From positions 104,434,778-104,498,777 of the forward strand of contig OY992536.1 of the NCBI GenBank assembly GCA_963921195.1: a DNA stretch of 64,000 bases, written 5' to 3'. This document shows positions 21,534 through 33,290 of the stretch, piece after piece (within the stretch, counting starts at the first letter, position 1; the number at the start of each line of letters is the position of its first letter). Source of the DNA: Pegoplata infirma (taxonomy: Eukaryota; Arthropoda; Insecta; Diptera; Anthomyiidae). The translations under genes and the position numbers were made by a program. The notes under the pieces are model-generated. The model was given only the letters and a program-made list of their open reading frames with translations, searched no databases and was not told the origin of the DNA.

Positions 21534-22080
21534 CACTCAAAAAAAAAACTGTAAAGTTAGCAAAAAAAGCTTGTAAACCTACAAAAAAATTTGCTGATTT
21601 TGAACCCACAATTTTTTTGGTAAAGTTAGCAAAACCGTTTTGCTAAAAATTAGTTAACTGAAATAATTTTTATTTCAACTTAGTTCATACACATTTGAGG
21701 ACCCCATTGGGTTCGGACCCAATAGGTCCAGACCCCGATGGGCGTAGACCTAGTTGGGTTCCTTAAAAATCGTCATAGTTTTTGATCCAAAATTTGTGTC
21801 CGTTTCGCTCTACCTTGGTTAGTTTTTGAGATACGTGATTTTAGGGGATCACTGGGGTCTTGAGAATTAAAAAACTCGATAACTTCAAAAATATTACTCG
21901 GAGAGCTTTGTGACGGTCACCTTGATAACCATTGGCCACAACCAGGAAAATCACCAGGATGTGGTTTAGAGCGTCTGCTTTGTGATGGCATCTTGAGTAC
22001 TTCGGCCAAATTACAGGAAGCGACAATGATGAGAAAACTGTGGGTGCCTTTTGCTTCAATTCACCGGCTTTCTTAGTTTT
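21534..22080 (+). repeat. ACACTCAAAA-family repeat with GGGTTCGGACCC block
   Basis: It starts ACACTCAAAAAAAAAACTG and contains GACCCCATTGGGTT-like and TGTCCGTTTCGCTCTA segments that recur at 32615-32760. The related copy at 29460-30127 ends with the inverse TTTTTTTGAGTGT. Confidence 0.5.
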
Positions 22081-23956
22081 ACGTTTTTATTTATTTTTAT
22101 TTGTTTTATATTTTGTTTTTTTTTCACATAGAGAATGAAAAAAAAAAATTAACAAAAATTTTGTCAACACGAAAATAAAAAGAAAACAAACTTTGACAAC
22201 TTCTACAGAAAACCAGTGATGCCACACTTTTTTTATTCAATCGATGACTTGTTGCAATCTAGAGATGACAATCAAAGGCCTGAATTGTTTACACCTGTCG
22301 ACACTCGTGTAAAGAATGTAAATAATAGAGTTGTTAATTGTTTATCTAAATTCGTTGAATTAATTTAAACTTAAAAGGCTTAAAATACCAAATTCGTGTT
22401 GAACAGAGTTCTCACATTCCCCTATAACCTTTTTATGGAATTATCCAATTGATATTGGGTGATATGGTTACAAATGGCGGTTACTTTTTGCGAGACGGAC
22501 TTTAATACATAAAATCCCAGGATATCTTTGTAGAATATAGAAAAAATATAAACAAAAATATCAATATATTTCTATTGTCTGCTCAAAATAAAACCGGGGA
22601 ACGTAAGAAGCAGATTTAAAAAAAATAAAACTTCATATTCGTAAGTTTTTTTTTTTGTTTCATTCATACAATCCAGTGGAAGCAATTTAAAAGATGTTTT
22701 TTGGGGGTAATAAATTCCCTACCCAGGGCTATTGAGTTCCGATATACGTTTTTTTTAAAGAATACATTTTGGACAAATTTAAAAAATATTACTTTTGTTA
22801 TAAATTTGAACAAATGTTAAATAAATTCACAACTCCTTTTAACGTAATGGCTAATTTTAATCAAGCTCAGATAATCGCGAAATATTGAATGAAAAGGAAA
22901 TTAGTCAATAATATATTTCTTCAAATATTTCGAACATTTGCCCATCTACCGAAATTATACTTATCTCTTCTTCTTCACTCTAATGACGATTCACAATTGG
23001 ACTCCTAATTTACTCCTATTAAGCCGAGTTGTATTTTTTAGTCCTAAAGTAAACTCCAGGGAATTGCCAGGTTTAAAGAACTTGTAATTGACCTTCCTTG
23101 TCATTGTAAGTTTAATTTTTGTTGGTCATTGTGACTTTAATTTGACTTCTGTTTAAGTCACGATAAAGTCTATAGAACACTCGAAGAATACAATCGGATG
23201 TGTAAAGTTGTTTTACATAAAATTATTATAAAACATCGAAACTCGTTTTTTTTCAAATTGAAATAAAAAAAAAGGAAATTTATTTTAAAGTTTAAATCAA
23301 CTTAATAAAATTAATTAATTAATTTCCTTTGATAAGAGAATTATCAGATTTCTCAAAGATTTTTTTTGTGGTTGCAAATCAAAATTGCGAAAGCAGGATA
23401 AGGTATGTGTATAATCCATTTCGTGCGATTTTTTTTATGTATTTTTTCTTGACCGTAATTAACGCCACCTTTTGATTAGGTTTCACATTTGGGGAATATT
23501 CCCATTTAAATCGGGATATTTTTGACTACAACCCAAATAAATTCCCGAAGGGCTCCATCTCGTTGTGAAGACAGCGAAGTCTTAGCTAAAATTACCCGCA
23601 AGATCCTTGCTCCATCTAGGGACAACTAGCAACACTGAGCGATAAATCGATAAATAACCCATTTTTGTTGATTGCAGTATTGGAAAAGGGAAGAAATATA
23701 ACCAAGTTTCGTAAGTCAGTGAAATTTACCACCAGTGCATGCAAAACTTATTGCACTGGTGGCCAAAAAAATAGAAACGTTCAAAAAAGAACAAAAATCT
23801 TGAATTTTGAAAAACTAAATTAAAAACTACGAAAAATATAAATTTTAAACTAAAAAAAAGATAAAAATAAATTAAAAGCACGTGGGTCGTAATCTTTAAT
23901 GTTACGTAACCCTTAGTGTTCAAAAAATTTATTTATTAATTATATACTTATATATT
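22081..23956. other. no gene recognised
   Basis: AT-rich DNA with stops in all frames. A hAT-like terminus CAGTGATGCCACAC at 22215 and an end GCAACACTG at 23629 were noted, but their flanking 8-mers do not match. Confidence 0.35.
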
Positions 23957-24150
23957 ACTAGCTTACAATCCCGGTACTTCGTTACCGGTTGTATTGAATA
24001 CCGGAAAATAGAAGGATCAGGATTACTCTATCGATTTCAAAAAAATTCCCCTACGTAGTCTTTGTTTTATTTACTTGTGGACGTTTAAGTCTTCCATAAA
24101 AAATATTTCAATGAATAATTTAAACAATAAAATTCTAATAACATTGGTGG

Positions 24151-25494
24151 ATGAAAAAGTCGTTATGCGCTTTTTACACCTGCAGAAGAACTTTCGGGAG
24201 AAGGTGGGGTTTAAAACCGTATATCATACACTGGATGTATGGTGCGATAATTAGACCAATACTTACCTATGGTGCCCTTGTGTGGTGGAAAGCAGTGGAT
24301 AAGAAATCATATCTCTGCAATCTACAGAAGGTACAGCGACTGGCGTGTGTGGGTATCACTGGTGCTATTAGATCAGCACCCCAGGCGGGTTTGGAAGTGA
24401 TACTAAACATTCAGCCCGTGGATATTTACGTCAAGAGCACAGCAGCAAAATCGGCTCTCAGGTTAAGAGAGTCGCAAATGCTTAAGCAACGCTCTTGGGG
24501 ACACTCGACTATATTAAGAACGGTGGGCGGAACGGAACTGGAACAGAGAACCGACTATATCTCACCACAGACGAACTTTGACAGAACCTTCGAAGTCCAA
24601 ATACCGACTAGAGAAGACTGGGCGGAAAACTCTGTTATTACAGAGAATGCGATCTCAATCTTTACGGACGGATCGAAAATGGAGATGGGTACGGGTTCGG
24701 GAGTCTACTCTGAATGCCTCGAAATCGGGGTCTCATTGAGGCTTCCGGATAAGTGTAGTGTGTTCCAGGCTGAGGTGCTTGCAATTGACAAAGCTGCGCA
24801 GTTAATTATGGCAAGGGATCTTCGTCCTTGCGTCATTAACATTTTCGTGGATAGTCTCGCAGCTCTGAAGGCCTTAGAGTCAAATACTGTAAAATCGGGA
24901 ATAGTTTTGAATTGTATACAATCGCTTCGTCGAATCGGTCAGCACACAATCAGGCTAATTTGGGTCCCAGGCCACAGTGGGGTCGCTGGGAACGAATTGG
25001 CTGATGAGTGTGCGAGGAAGGGCTCTGAATCGGTGGGGGAACGTGTAGAACCTGACATCTCGGTTCCTATAGTAGAATTGATGAACGAAATTGATAGGAT
25101 ATCTGAGAATAGTATGAAGGATAGGTGGACATCACTGACTACGTGCAGGATATCTAGAACCCTGTGGCCATTGCCGAATCCTAAGAGGACAAAATGTCTT
25201 CTTACTTTTAGCAAACGGACGGTTAGCCTATTAGTTGGAGTACTTACAGGACACTGTATGATTGGCCAAATGGCCGTGCGTATGGGAATTTCTGATAGGG
25301 ACTATTGTAGGAGCTGTGGGGAAGTGGAGGAAGAGGAGTCAGTGAAGCACTTGCTATGCGAATGTCCGGGTCTGATGAGGAGCCGCCTTAAGCATTTAGG
25401 GCAAAGATTTTTCGATGACCTAGACTGCCTAAGCGGTGTCTCATTGACGTCTCTAGCGGAATACCTCAGGGAAACGGGGTGGTTTAAAAGATAG
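24151..25494 (+). CDS. LINE ORF2 C-terminus: RT thumb, RNase H and CCHC-type end (447 codons, intact)
   Basis: The first about 110 residues match the region after the RT domain of LINEs (RPILTYGALVWW, LQKVQRLACVGITGA). Residues about 165-300 form an RNase H domain with all four acidic residues in place: FTDGSK (about 170), QAEVLAID (about 206), FVDSLAAL (about 231) and GNELADECARKG (about 281), with the VPGHSGV motif just before the last. The end carries a Cys/His segment CRSCGEV...HLLCECPG (about 385-405). RNase H plus this zinc motif is typical of the I, LOA and R1-related clades; I cannot choose between them. The RT catalytic domain and endonuclease are missing, so it cannot move by itself. 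The ATG is simply the first base after the truncation point and is not a known start. Confidence 0.88.
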   Translation: MKKSLCAFYTCRRTFGRRWGLKPYIIHWMYGAIIRPILTYGALVWWKAVDKKSYLCNLQKVQRLACVGITGAIRSAPQAGLEVILNIQPVDIYVKSTAAKSALRLRESQMLKQRSWGHSTILRTVGGTELEQRTDYISPQTNFDRTFEVQIPTREDWAENSVITENAISIFTDGSKMEMGTGSGVYSECLEIGVSLRLPDKCSVFQAEVLAIDKAAQLIMARDLRPCVINIFVDSLAALKALESNTVKSGIVLNCIQSLRRIGQHTIRLIWVPGHSGVAGNELADECARKGSESVGERVEPDISVPIVELMNEIDRISENSMKDRWTSLTTCRISRTLWPLPNPKRTKCLLTFSKRTVSLLVGVLTGHCMIGQMAVRMGISDRDYCRSCGEVEEEESVKHLLCECPGLMRSRLKHLGQRFFDDLDCLSGVSLTSLAEYLRETGWFKR

Positions 25495-25601
25495 AATTTT
25501 ATATTAGGGGGGGAGAGGGGGAATATGATTAGGGGAATCACAATGGGCCTTATGGCCTCCGAGTGAACTCGCCAAATGGCGAGCGCCCATCCAACCTAAC
25601 C
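24151..25601 (+). mobile_element. 5'-truncated LINE 3' end with 7-bp target duplication
   Basis: TTGGTGG occurs directly before (24144-24150) and after (25602-25608) this segment. The 3' terminus reads GCGCCCATCCAACCTAACC without a poly-A tail. The segment is one reading frame plus about 107 bp of 3' UTR, so this is a short, probably young insertion truncated inside ORF2. Confidence 0.75.
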
Positions 25602-26263
25602 TTGGTGGTACGTTATCATGTTCGTTCCGGGGGAAAAATATAATGACAATTTTCGAGCCTTCATGTCGGGATTTTGGATTTTGAGTGGATAAATATTTCA
25701 GTGACAAAAGAAATTGGAATAAAAAAAAATATGAAGTAAAAAAAGGTAAACACTAAACTAAACTAACTAAAAATATCATTCCATATTGTTCCCTGCTCTA
25801 TTCCATATTGTTCCCCGTTCTACTCCAATTCATTTCCAATTCCATCTCCAGCTTCTAAGGTCATTATTATAGGAACAAAAAAAGTACCAAAAGAACACTT
25901 TATTATCCCCATTAGAAACGGAATTTAAAAAAAGTACCTCTCCCAGAATGTTTTTTCTTCACCGAAGACTCCTACAATCCATATTTCAATTATCTAGAAT
26001 CATTGTTTCAGCAAATATTAAAAGTACTTTTTATCCCCGTTAAGAAACGGAATTCCCAAAAATAACTTTTTCCAATCTATTTTTTCACCGAAGGATTTTA
26101 CATTCCAAATTTTAAGTTTCTGGGACCATAACATCAGGAAATAAATAAGTACACTTTTTTATTCCTTTTAACCCCTTTATTTTCCGAGAGGCGAACCTTT
26201 TCCAATTTCAAGTTTCTATGTTCATTATTTCAGGAAATAAAACAGTACCAAAAAGTGTAGTTT

Positions 26264-26978
26264 CCCAGTTGGAAAATGTGTCACTGAGGAAATTTCCCCA
26301 GTGATTCCTTGAGGAAATGTCTTCAGGTTCTGACAAATCATAGGTAATCCTTGATGACATGTCCTAACATTGTCAGCACTGAATGTTTGCTTTAAGAGTG
26401 TGGACAATTCCTTTAAGACGTCTGAAAGGAAATGTCCTTCAGAATAGCAGTACATTAAATTAGAATTTAAAATCTGGGCAACTCTTCAATTTCCAAGAAA
26501 ATAATGGCAATGTTATCAATTTATTTAAAATAAAATCAAAATCTAACAAGTAGAATAAAAGTAATAAATAGACAAACAATTTTCAAAATAAAGTTTGGCA
26601 CAAGTAGTTAGGTGTGGGACTAATAAACTGGAGGTTCCAGGTTCAAATCCAGTTGGGACTAAAAAGGCGAAAAGTTTTTTCTAAATATGAGAAAGATAAT
26701 TTATAAAGGAAAATGGATAAAAATAAAAACTAAAGGAAATACGAAAATTTTTTGTATTTTTGCATGACCTACGTCAGACATTTCCCCAAAGAAGTCTTAG
26801 GTGACATGTCCCCAGAAGGTCAGCCCTGACTACTGCTGACTTTGAGTGAGGACATTTTGAAAATTTGTATGAAACTGTCCTCAACCCAGTACATAGAGAT
26901 GTCTTGTGTATGTCAGCAGTGACTCTGACATGTCACCGCTCCGTCACTGAGGATGGCTCGAGGACGTTGCCAACTGGG
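26264..26978. mobile_element. CCCAGTTGG TIR element, copy 2
   Basis: Same ends and order as 16126-16827, in the same orientation, flanked by TT on each side. It carries a 12-base difference near CCCAGAAGGTCAG (26811) compared with copy 1. It is inserted in the modules of the 24-28.5 kb composite repeat. Confidence 0.75.
26602..26658 (+). pseudogene. tRNA-Ile(AAT)-like module, copy 2
   Basis: Same arrangement as 16465-16520 (CTAATAA loop, GGTTCAAATCC B box). It differs only at GTGTGGGA against GTACGGGA, so both copies descend from one module already inside the element. Confidence 0.55.
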
Positions 26979-27002
26979 TTCTGTACTTTTAACAAAACGT
27001 AC

Positions 27003-27431
27003 TTTTTAAAAGGTACTTTTTATAAAAGGTGCTTTTGATAAAAGGTACTTTTTATAAAAGGTACTTTTTATAAAAGGTGCTTTTGATAAAAGGTACTTTT
27101 TATAAAAGGTACTTTTTATAAAAGGTACTTTTTATAAAAGGTACTTTTTATAAAAGGTACTTTTTATAAAAGGTACTTTTTATAAAAGGTACTTTTTATA
27201 AAAGGTACTTTTTATAAAAGGTACTTTTTATAAAAGGTACTTTTTATAAAAGGTACTTTTTATAAAAGGTACTTTTTATAAAAGGTACTTTTTATAAAAG
27301 GTACTTTTTATAAAAGGTACTTTTTATAAAAGGTACTTTTTATAAAAGGTACTTTTTATAAAAGGTACTTTTTATAAAAGGTACTTTTTATAAAAGGTAC
27401 TTTTTATAAAAGGTACTTTTTATAAAAGGTA
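27003..27431 (+). repeat. 17-bp tandem satellite, about 25 units
   Basis: The unit AAAGGTACTTTTTATAA is repeated without interruption. The first units include the variant AAAGGTGCTTTTGATAA twice at regular spacing, while the later units are nearly identical. The unit resembles the AAAAGTACCAAAAGTACA motif of the neighbouring modules, from which it probably expanded. Confidence 0.92.
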
Positions 27432-27849
27432 TATTAAATTTACTTTCATTGTACAAAAGGTAGTATTCCACATTCAAAATTTCAGGTGTCTAGGATAATT
27501 AGATTAGGAAATATAAAAAGTACCAAAAGTACAATATTTTACCCCCCTATGAAACGCAAATTCCAAAAAGTATTTTTTCCAGAATGTCCAAATTTTAAGT
27601 TTCTATGCCCATTATTTCAAGGAATAACAAAAGGTACTAAAAGTACCATTTTTACCCCTTATAATCCAAATTTTCAAAATTAACTTTTTCAGCAGAGGAT
27701 CCTACATTTTAAGTTTGTAGACCATTATTTCAGAAAATAAAAAAAAAGTACCAAAAGTACACTTTTTTACCCATTTTACCCCCGTATAATCAACATTGGC
27801 AAAAACCCAGCCTTAGTGAATGTTTTTTCCGGGAGGTGAACCTACATTG

Positions 27850-28440
27850 CAAATTTCAAGTTTCTAGTATGTACCATTATTTAAGGAAATGTAAAATGTA
27901 CCAAAAGTACAGTTTTTTACCCTTTTTACCCCCTTAGAATCAACATTGGCAAAAGTCCAGCCTTACTGGATCTAAATTCCATAATGTAAACATACAGTCC
28001 AAATTTCAAGTCTCTATGAACATTATTTCAGGAGATATAAAAAGTACCAAAAGTACAGTTTTTTACCCTTTTTACCCCCTTAGAATCAACACTGGCTAAA
28101 ATCCGGCCTTACTGGATCTAGATTCCAGGATGTGAACATAGAAACCAAATTTCAAGTTTCTATGACCATTATTTCAGGAGATATAAAAAGTACCAAAAGT
28201 ACAGTTTTTTACCCTTTTTACCCCCTTATAATCAACACTGGCTAAAATCCGGCCTTAGTGTATCTATGTTCCAGGAGGTGAATATACAGTCCAAATTTCA
28301 AGTCTCTATGACCATTATTTCAGGAGATATAAAAAGTACCAAAAGTACAGTTTTTTACCCTTTTTACCCCCTTAGAATCAACACTGGCAAAAATCCAGCC
28401 TTAGTGGATCTATATTCCGGGAGGTGAACCTATAGTCCAA
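27850..28440 (+). repeat. tandem ~130-146-bp modules
   Basis: At least four successive units contain the same order of blocks: CCAAATTTCAAGT, CATTATTTCAGGAGATA, AAAAGTACCAAAAGTACAG, TTTTTACCCCCTTA and TCAACACTGGC. No reading frame persists through units. It ends with a GTCA microsatellite at 28483-28510. Confidence 0.7.
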
Positions 28441-28537
28441 ATTTCTTGTCTCTAGCTTCAGCGGTTTGGGCTGGGCGATGATGAATCAGTCAATAAGTCA
28501 GTCAGTCAGTCACATTACTCTTTTATATATATAGATT

Positions 28538-29459
28538 ACCATGCTTTAATTATTTTTCTATATACCATTTTTGTTAAAATTTGTTAGTATTTTGTTAGTT
28601 TAAAAATTTGTTAGTATTTTGTTAAAAAAATTATTTAATATCTAAAAAAATTATAAAAGAAAGGGAAGTTTAGAAAATGTTTAGAAAGCATTAAAAATAT
28701 TTTGAAGAAAAAAGATTAGGATAAATATATAAAATTGTAAGAGAACATATACAGGTTAAAGTTTCAAGTTAGACAGATTGCGAATGTTGCATATAACGAT
28801 TTGCTATATATAGATATATTGGGCCCAGGATTTTTATATATAGGCAGTTTTTTTTATCTTCAGCTCATTAGCAAAGAAAACGTAAAATTTAGTATGTGTT
28901 CTTAAAAACAGAAAAAAAAAATTAATTCATTTAAAAATTCCAGTTTATTTAATATCGAATAATTTAAATTTTTTATTAAATTTTTCTTTATACCCAAGGG
29001 TATGTAACAAATCTTTATAAAAATTTAAAATTTCATAATAAGATTTATTATTTAAACAAATTAAATTTTTTTTCTTTTTTTTTATTTGTTTAAAAAAAAT
29101 TATGCATGTTTAATTTTATCTTCATTTATTTAAAACCCCCATTTTTCATTACAATAAAAAAATTATGTTTACATTTTGAATAATATCAAAAATAATGTGT
29201 TGCTAAATATTTAAAAGGTTGAGAGTGTAAGTATATGCGGTGAGAGATAACTTTGTAGGGATGTTCTAAAAATCGTTAGGTCATAGTAGGACATCATAGG
29301 ATGACTCTTTCGAGGCATATTGTGGGAGGGCTGCCTATAGGTTGACTACAACACAACCTCGTACTTAACGACTTCAAATCAAAAGGAAATAACAGTATAG
29401 TGTCCGTCCGTCAACCATTTCCGGTTTATAAATTTTTCATTTCCGCTTTGTCTTTTTTT
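28538..29459. other. no gene recognised
   Basis: Very AT-rich sequence. GTCCGTCCGTC at 29402 marks a short DINE-like remnant. Confidence 0.4.
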
Positions 29460-30127
29460 TCTTTATTTTGTATTTTTTGTTTGGTTACAGGCACGAATTT
29501 TTTAAATTTAAATGTAACGGTAATTTGAGCACAAAGAACCACGCGTTTCCGACGAGTTCAAGCCGACAACACCTTCGTGCCGCCAAAGCTCAAGTCCCGC
29601 CCGTTACAGCTTTTGGTTATTTTGCGGCCTTGTTCTACGTGTTGAGAGCTACAAAAATTCTTTTGGACATTTTGTTGTGTCGGCAATATTTACCGAGATA
29701 TGAGCATTTTAAAATTTTCGGGAATGCTAACTTTTTTGGATCCAAAGTTAGGTCCCATTAGGGTCCACACATGTGAAGAGGACCCGCGAAAGTATGGAGA
29801 TTCTAAGAACCAAAAATGCCCTCCATTTTGCTCTATCTGGCTTAGTTTCCGAGATAGCGCCATTTGAAGTTTTCGGAAAATAAAAAAAAATTTACCATTT
29901 ATTTTTGCTAATGTTAGCAAAAAATCTTGTAAAAATGTTGTCAACTCAATTTCAAATTTAGCAAAAGAAATCAGTTCAAAGTTTGTTTAAAATTGCTAAT
30001 GTGCTAAATGAAGTTTACAAGAATTTTTTGCTAACATGCTAATCTCAACTAAAAAATTGCTAAAAGTTAGCTAACTAGCATTAGCAAAAAAAAATTAGTA
30101 AATCTACTAACGTATTTTTTTGAGTGT
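29460..30127 (+). repeat. ACACTCAAAA-family repeat, 3' part
   Basis: The block GAGAGCTACAAAAATTCTTT through ATTTACCGAGATATG recurs at 32820-32895. The segment ends with TTTTTTTGAGTGTATA after many GCTAA-rich units. Short translations here are chance. Confidence 0.5.
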
Positions 30128-30234
30128 ATATAAATTTAAAATTTTATTACAATATGGGCAAAAACAAAGATTTTATTGCATATTGAAAAATTACATGTTA
30201 AAATTTCGCCCATTATTTTAAAAAAAAATATTTT

Positions 30235-31150
30235 TTTATGGGAGCTCCCTTAGAAAGTGAAGAAAAGGTATGTTCTTAAAAAATGTTGGGAGGGGAAAAA
30301 ATGGGTGTCTGTCATACATTTTACCCCTCTAGGGAGAACCATGTGAGCGCTACAAGCTGATGTCCTTAAGGGTTTAAGATTGACGATTGGTATGTTGCGA
30401 GAAAATGTTGGTATTGAAAAAAATATTGGAGGTCGATCATTCATAAAATTCGTCTAGGGGCAACCCTGGGACAGTTAGAGCGGTGGTAGAATTTTTTTAT
30501 TAAATGGCATTTTGTATGGAAACTCACTTTGGGAAACTCACAGTTGTGTTCGGAAAAAATTTTTGGGGGAAAAAAGTCGGTTATACATTTTAACCCTCTG
30601 AGGGGAACCATGTGGGCGCTATGAGCTGATGACCTAAAAAACAAAATTTGAAATAAAAAAAATGTATGGGAACCACCTTAAGGGTTGAAGATTGAGGGTA
30701 GGTATGTTCTGAGAAAATGTTGACATTCAAAAAATATTGGAGGTCTGTCATAAGCTTGACTCGTCTAGGGGCAACCCTAGGGCAGTTAGAGAGGTGGGAG
30801 TAAATTTCATAAAAACGCTATTTTGTATGGGAGCTCCTTAAAGGGTTGGAGATAGGGAGTAGGTTTGTTCAGAAAAATGTTGGGCTGTACAAATTAATGG
30901 GGTTGGTCTTACATTGCAACTTTCCAGGAGCAAATCGGATAATAAACAACAAATTGGCAAGCACTAAAAGCTTTTGTATGAAAAATGTGTCCTACTCTAG
31001 GAGCTCCTGGAGATGCCACTATTGGACATGTGAAGCCCACCGCCCAAACTTAATCACAAAATTATGTTGGATTTCACTGCAATCGGTTTGAAGGGCCGAA
31101 TTATTTCCAAAAAAAAAAAATCGAATTTAAGCCACAGTGCGCTGCTGGAT
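30235..31150 (+). repeat. GGGAGCTCCCTTA tandem modules
   Basis: Units of about 130-170 bp repeat the order TATGGGAGCTCC, TTAAGGGTT, GGTATGTTC, AAAATGTTGG, GGTCTGTCATA and GGGGCAACCCT (30235, 30365, 30510, 30660, 30830). The same modules form the inner arms of palindrome P8 at 60.5-61.2 kb. The last part is the inverse of 19631-19810. Confidence 0.6.
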
Positions 31151-31331
31151 CTAACCCCATCTTAATTTGGTTTGATTTTAGCCACAAACCAGTACAAAAC
31201 AAGTAAGAAAGTTATAGCCGGTCAAGACTGACCATATGATACCCTACACCACTGTTTTTTGAAAAATGGGTCCCAAGTCCAAACATGTACCGATTGGATC
31301 TATCTTTTGTCAGATCTTTATTTAGTGTAAA

Positions 31332-32000
31332 CAAGTGAGAGTGTTAAATTCGGCTGTGCCGAATCTTGTATACCCTCCAACGTTTAAAAAAAAAAATTAA
31401 AAAAAAATTGCCGGGGTTTTTTTTTGGTGGGGGGGGGGTACTTGTCGGGGGTCTTGGGGACACCTTCTCTCTGGTCAAAAATGTTTACAAATTTAATTAC
31501 TATGCTTTTTGTACAAAAGATATACTATTTCGTCATTATACAAATTATTTGCTAATATCCACGCCCACAAATGGGGGCGGACCAAAAAAAAAAGTAATTT
31601 TCAAATCCCCTGGGTTCAAGTCTAAGACTTTGAACTTTTTCAAGCATAAAAATGTTTCATTTGTTTAAAAAAAATACAAAATAAACTATAAAAAGTTACC
31701 TTTTTTTCATGGGTTAGTTTACTTCGTCAAGGGGGAACTTTTCCCCCCTGAATTTCCGAAATGAACCAGCCTATGAACATAAGACATATATGTGCCAAAT
31801 TTCAGGAGTCTAGCACTCTTATTTTGGACTTTATAGTGTCTTCCACAGACGGACGGACAGACGGACATCGCTAGAATGTCTTAGAATCGATCACTGATCA
31901 ATAATATATATATAGTTTATGGGGTCCTAGACCGATATTTTGATGCGTTACACACGGAATGACAAAGTGATTATACCCCCATACTGTAGTTGGAGGGTAT
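31332..32000 (-). mobile_element. DINE/Helentron-like element, type A, nested
   Basis: On the minus strand it runs from ATACCCTCCAACTACAGTAT to the 3' hairpin TTCGGC-ACA-GCCGAA and TTTAACACTCTCACTTG. The GTCCGTCTGTCCG core lies near 31850. It sits inside a type B element. Confidence 0.65.
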
Positions 32001-32559
32001 AAAAACACACGCAAATCAAATTTTAGTGGAATTGGTTTATTTTTTTCCCAATAGATCGATTTAACTGAATATCCGTCAAAATTTTTATATGGGGGTCTAA
32101 TTGTAAGTCCAAAAATGGTCCAATTATATTTATATTTGATTAGGTTACCGAAATACACGTTTAACACCTACAAATAACATGTTAATCAAATATTTCCATT
32201 TTTTTTTTTTTAATTTTGAGGGAATTATGTGAATATCGGGAGGATGGTTTGTATGGGGACTACAAGAAGGACTGACGCGACTCCTTGGGAATTTTGAATG
32301 ATGATTTTATTACCTGTTAAATTTCAAAACGATATTTATTATAATACGGTTATTAGAGTCATTTAAGACAAATTCAAAGGGGGCGTTTGTATGGGGGCTA
32401 GGTCTTAACACGAACCGATTTTTTCCAATTTCAATAGGCTTTGTCCTTGAGCTAAAATATACTTAAGTTTCAAATTTCAAGTCAATTGATTGAAAAAAAA
32501 AAAAAAAAAAAATTCCCAAAAATAAGGAAAACAAAGTTATTTAATTTTAAGCCAATTTT

Positions 32560-33290
32560 AACTAGAAAATGGAAAAAATTATACTTCACATTTTAGAAAT
32601 AGATTGGGTCTAGACCCTGGACCCATGGGTTCGGACCCCATTTAACTCGAGACCCCGTTGGGTCCTTTAAGGGTCCCCATAGATTTTGAACCAAAACTTG
32701 TGTCCGTTTCGCTCTAACTTGCTTAGTTTTTGAGATACGGTAATAAGGGGCCTGATAGGGTCTTGAGAATCTTAAAAACCGGATAACTCAAAAACTATTA
32801 ATCGGAGGGCTTTCGAGTGTTCTACGAGTCAAGAGCTACAAAAATGCCTTTGGACCTTTTCTCGTGTTGGCAGTATTTACCGAGATATGTGCATATATAA
32901 AATCTCGGGAATTTCAAATTTTAGATCTAAATTAGGGTCTTGAGACCCCGACAAATATGCAGAGCTAGGCTAGTCCATATTTTGCTATGTAGTCTTTCTT
33001 TCATCCGTTTCTTGCTATCTCGCTTAGTTTTCGAGATATCGCCATTTTGAATTTTTAACTAAATTCTAAGAAGTTATTTACTAAATTCTCAGAAGTCATT
33101 TGTGGAAAATTACTTTGGTAGTAAGAATTTTTTTCCTAATATTAAAAAAATAAAAAAAAAATAAAGAAAACTATGAACTAATTATAAGTAAATGAAATTT
33201 TTTCCTTATAGTTTAGAAAATTTCTCATTTTTAAGTTAAATTTAACTAAATTTTAGGAAAATTCATGATAAATTTTTAAAGACATTTTTT
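32560..33290 (+). repeat. ACACTCAAAA-family internal segment
   Basis: It shares GGGTTCGGACCCCAT, TGTCCGTTTCGCTCTAA and the GCTACAAAAATGCCTTT block with 21.7 and 29.6 kb. It lies between the 5' and 3' parts of a type B DINE-like element. Confidence 0.5.

Larger units (their letters stand above)
23957..28537. repeat. ACTAGCT...ATATATAGATTA dispersed repeat, composite
   Basis: It begins ACTAGCTTACAATCCCGGTA and ends TTATATATATAGATTA. The repeat at 45129-48577 has the equivalent ends ACTAGCTGGCCCGG and ACTTATATAGATT. Internally it consists of degenerate modules of about 140 bp around CATTATTTCAGGAAATAAAA. It hosts a LINE, a TIR element and a 17-bp satellite. The superfamily is unknown. Confidence 0.5.

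Noticed and set aside
22215..23637. Eighth hAT element (CAGTGATGCC ... GCAACACTG)
   Set aside because: The flanking 8-mers differ and the inner terminal sequences do not match beyond a few bases.
23726..23923. Small Phe-rich membrane-like peptide
   Set aside because: The composition is what TTT/TTC-rich AT sequence gives by chance; no start context or conservation is visible.
27003..27431. CRISPR array
   Set aside because: Units are contiguous 17-mers without unique spacers, in a eukaryotic repeat context.
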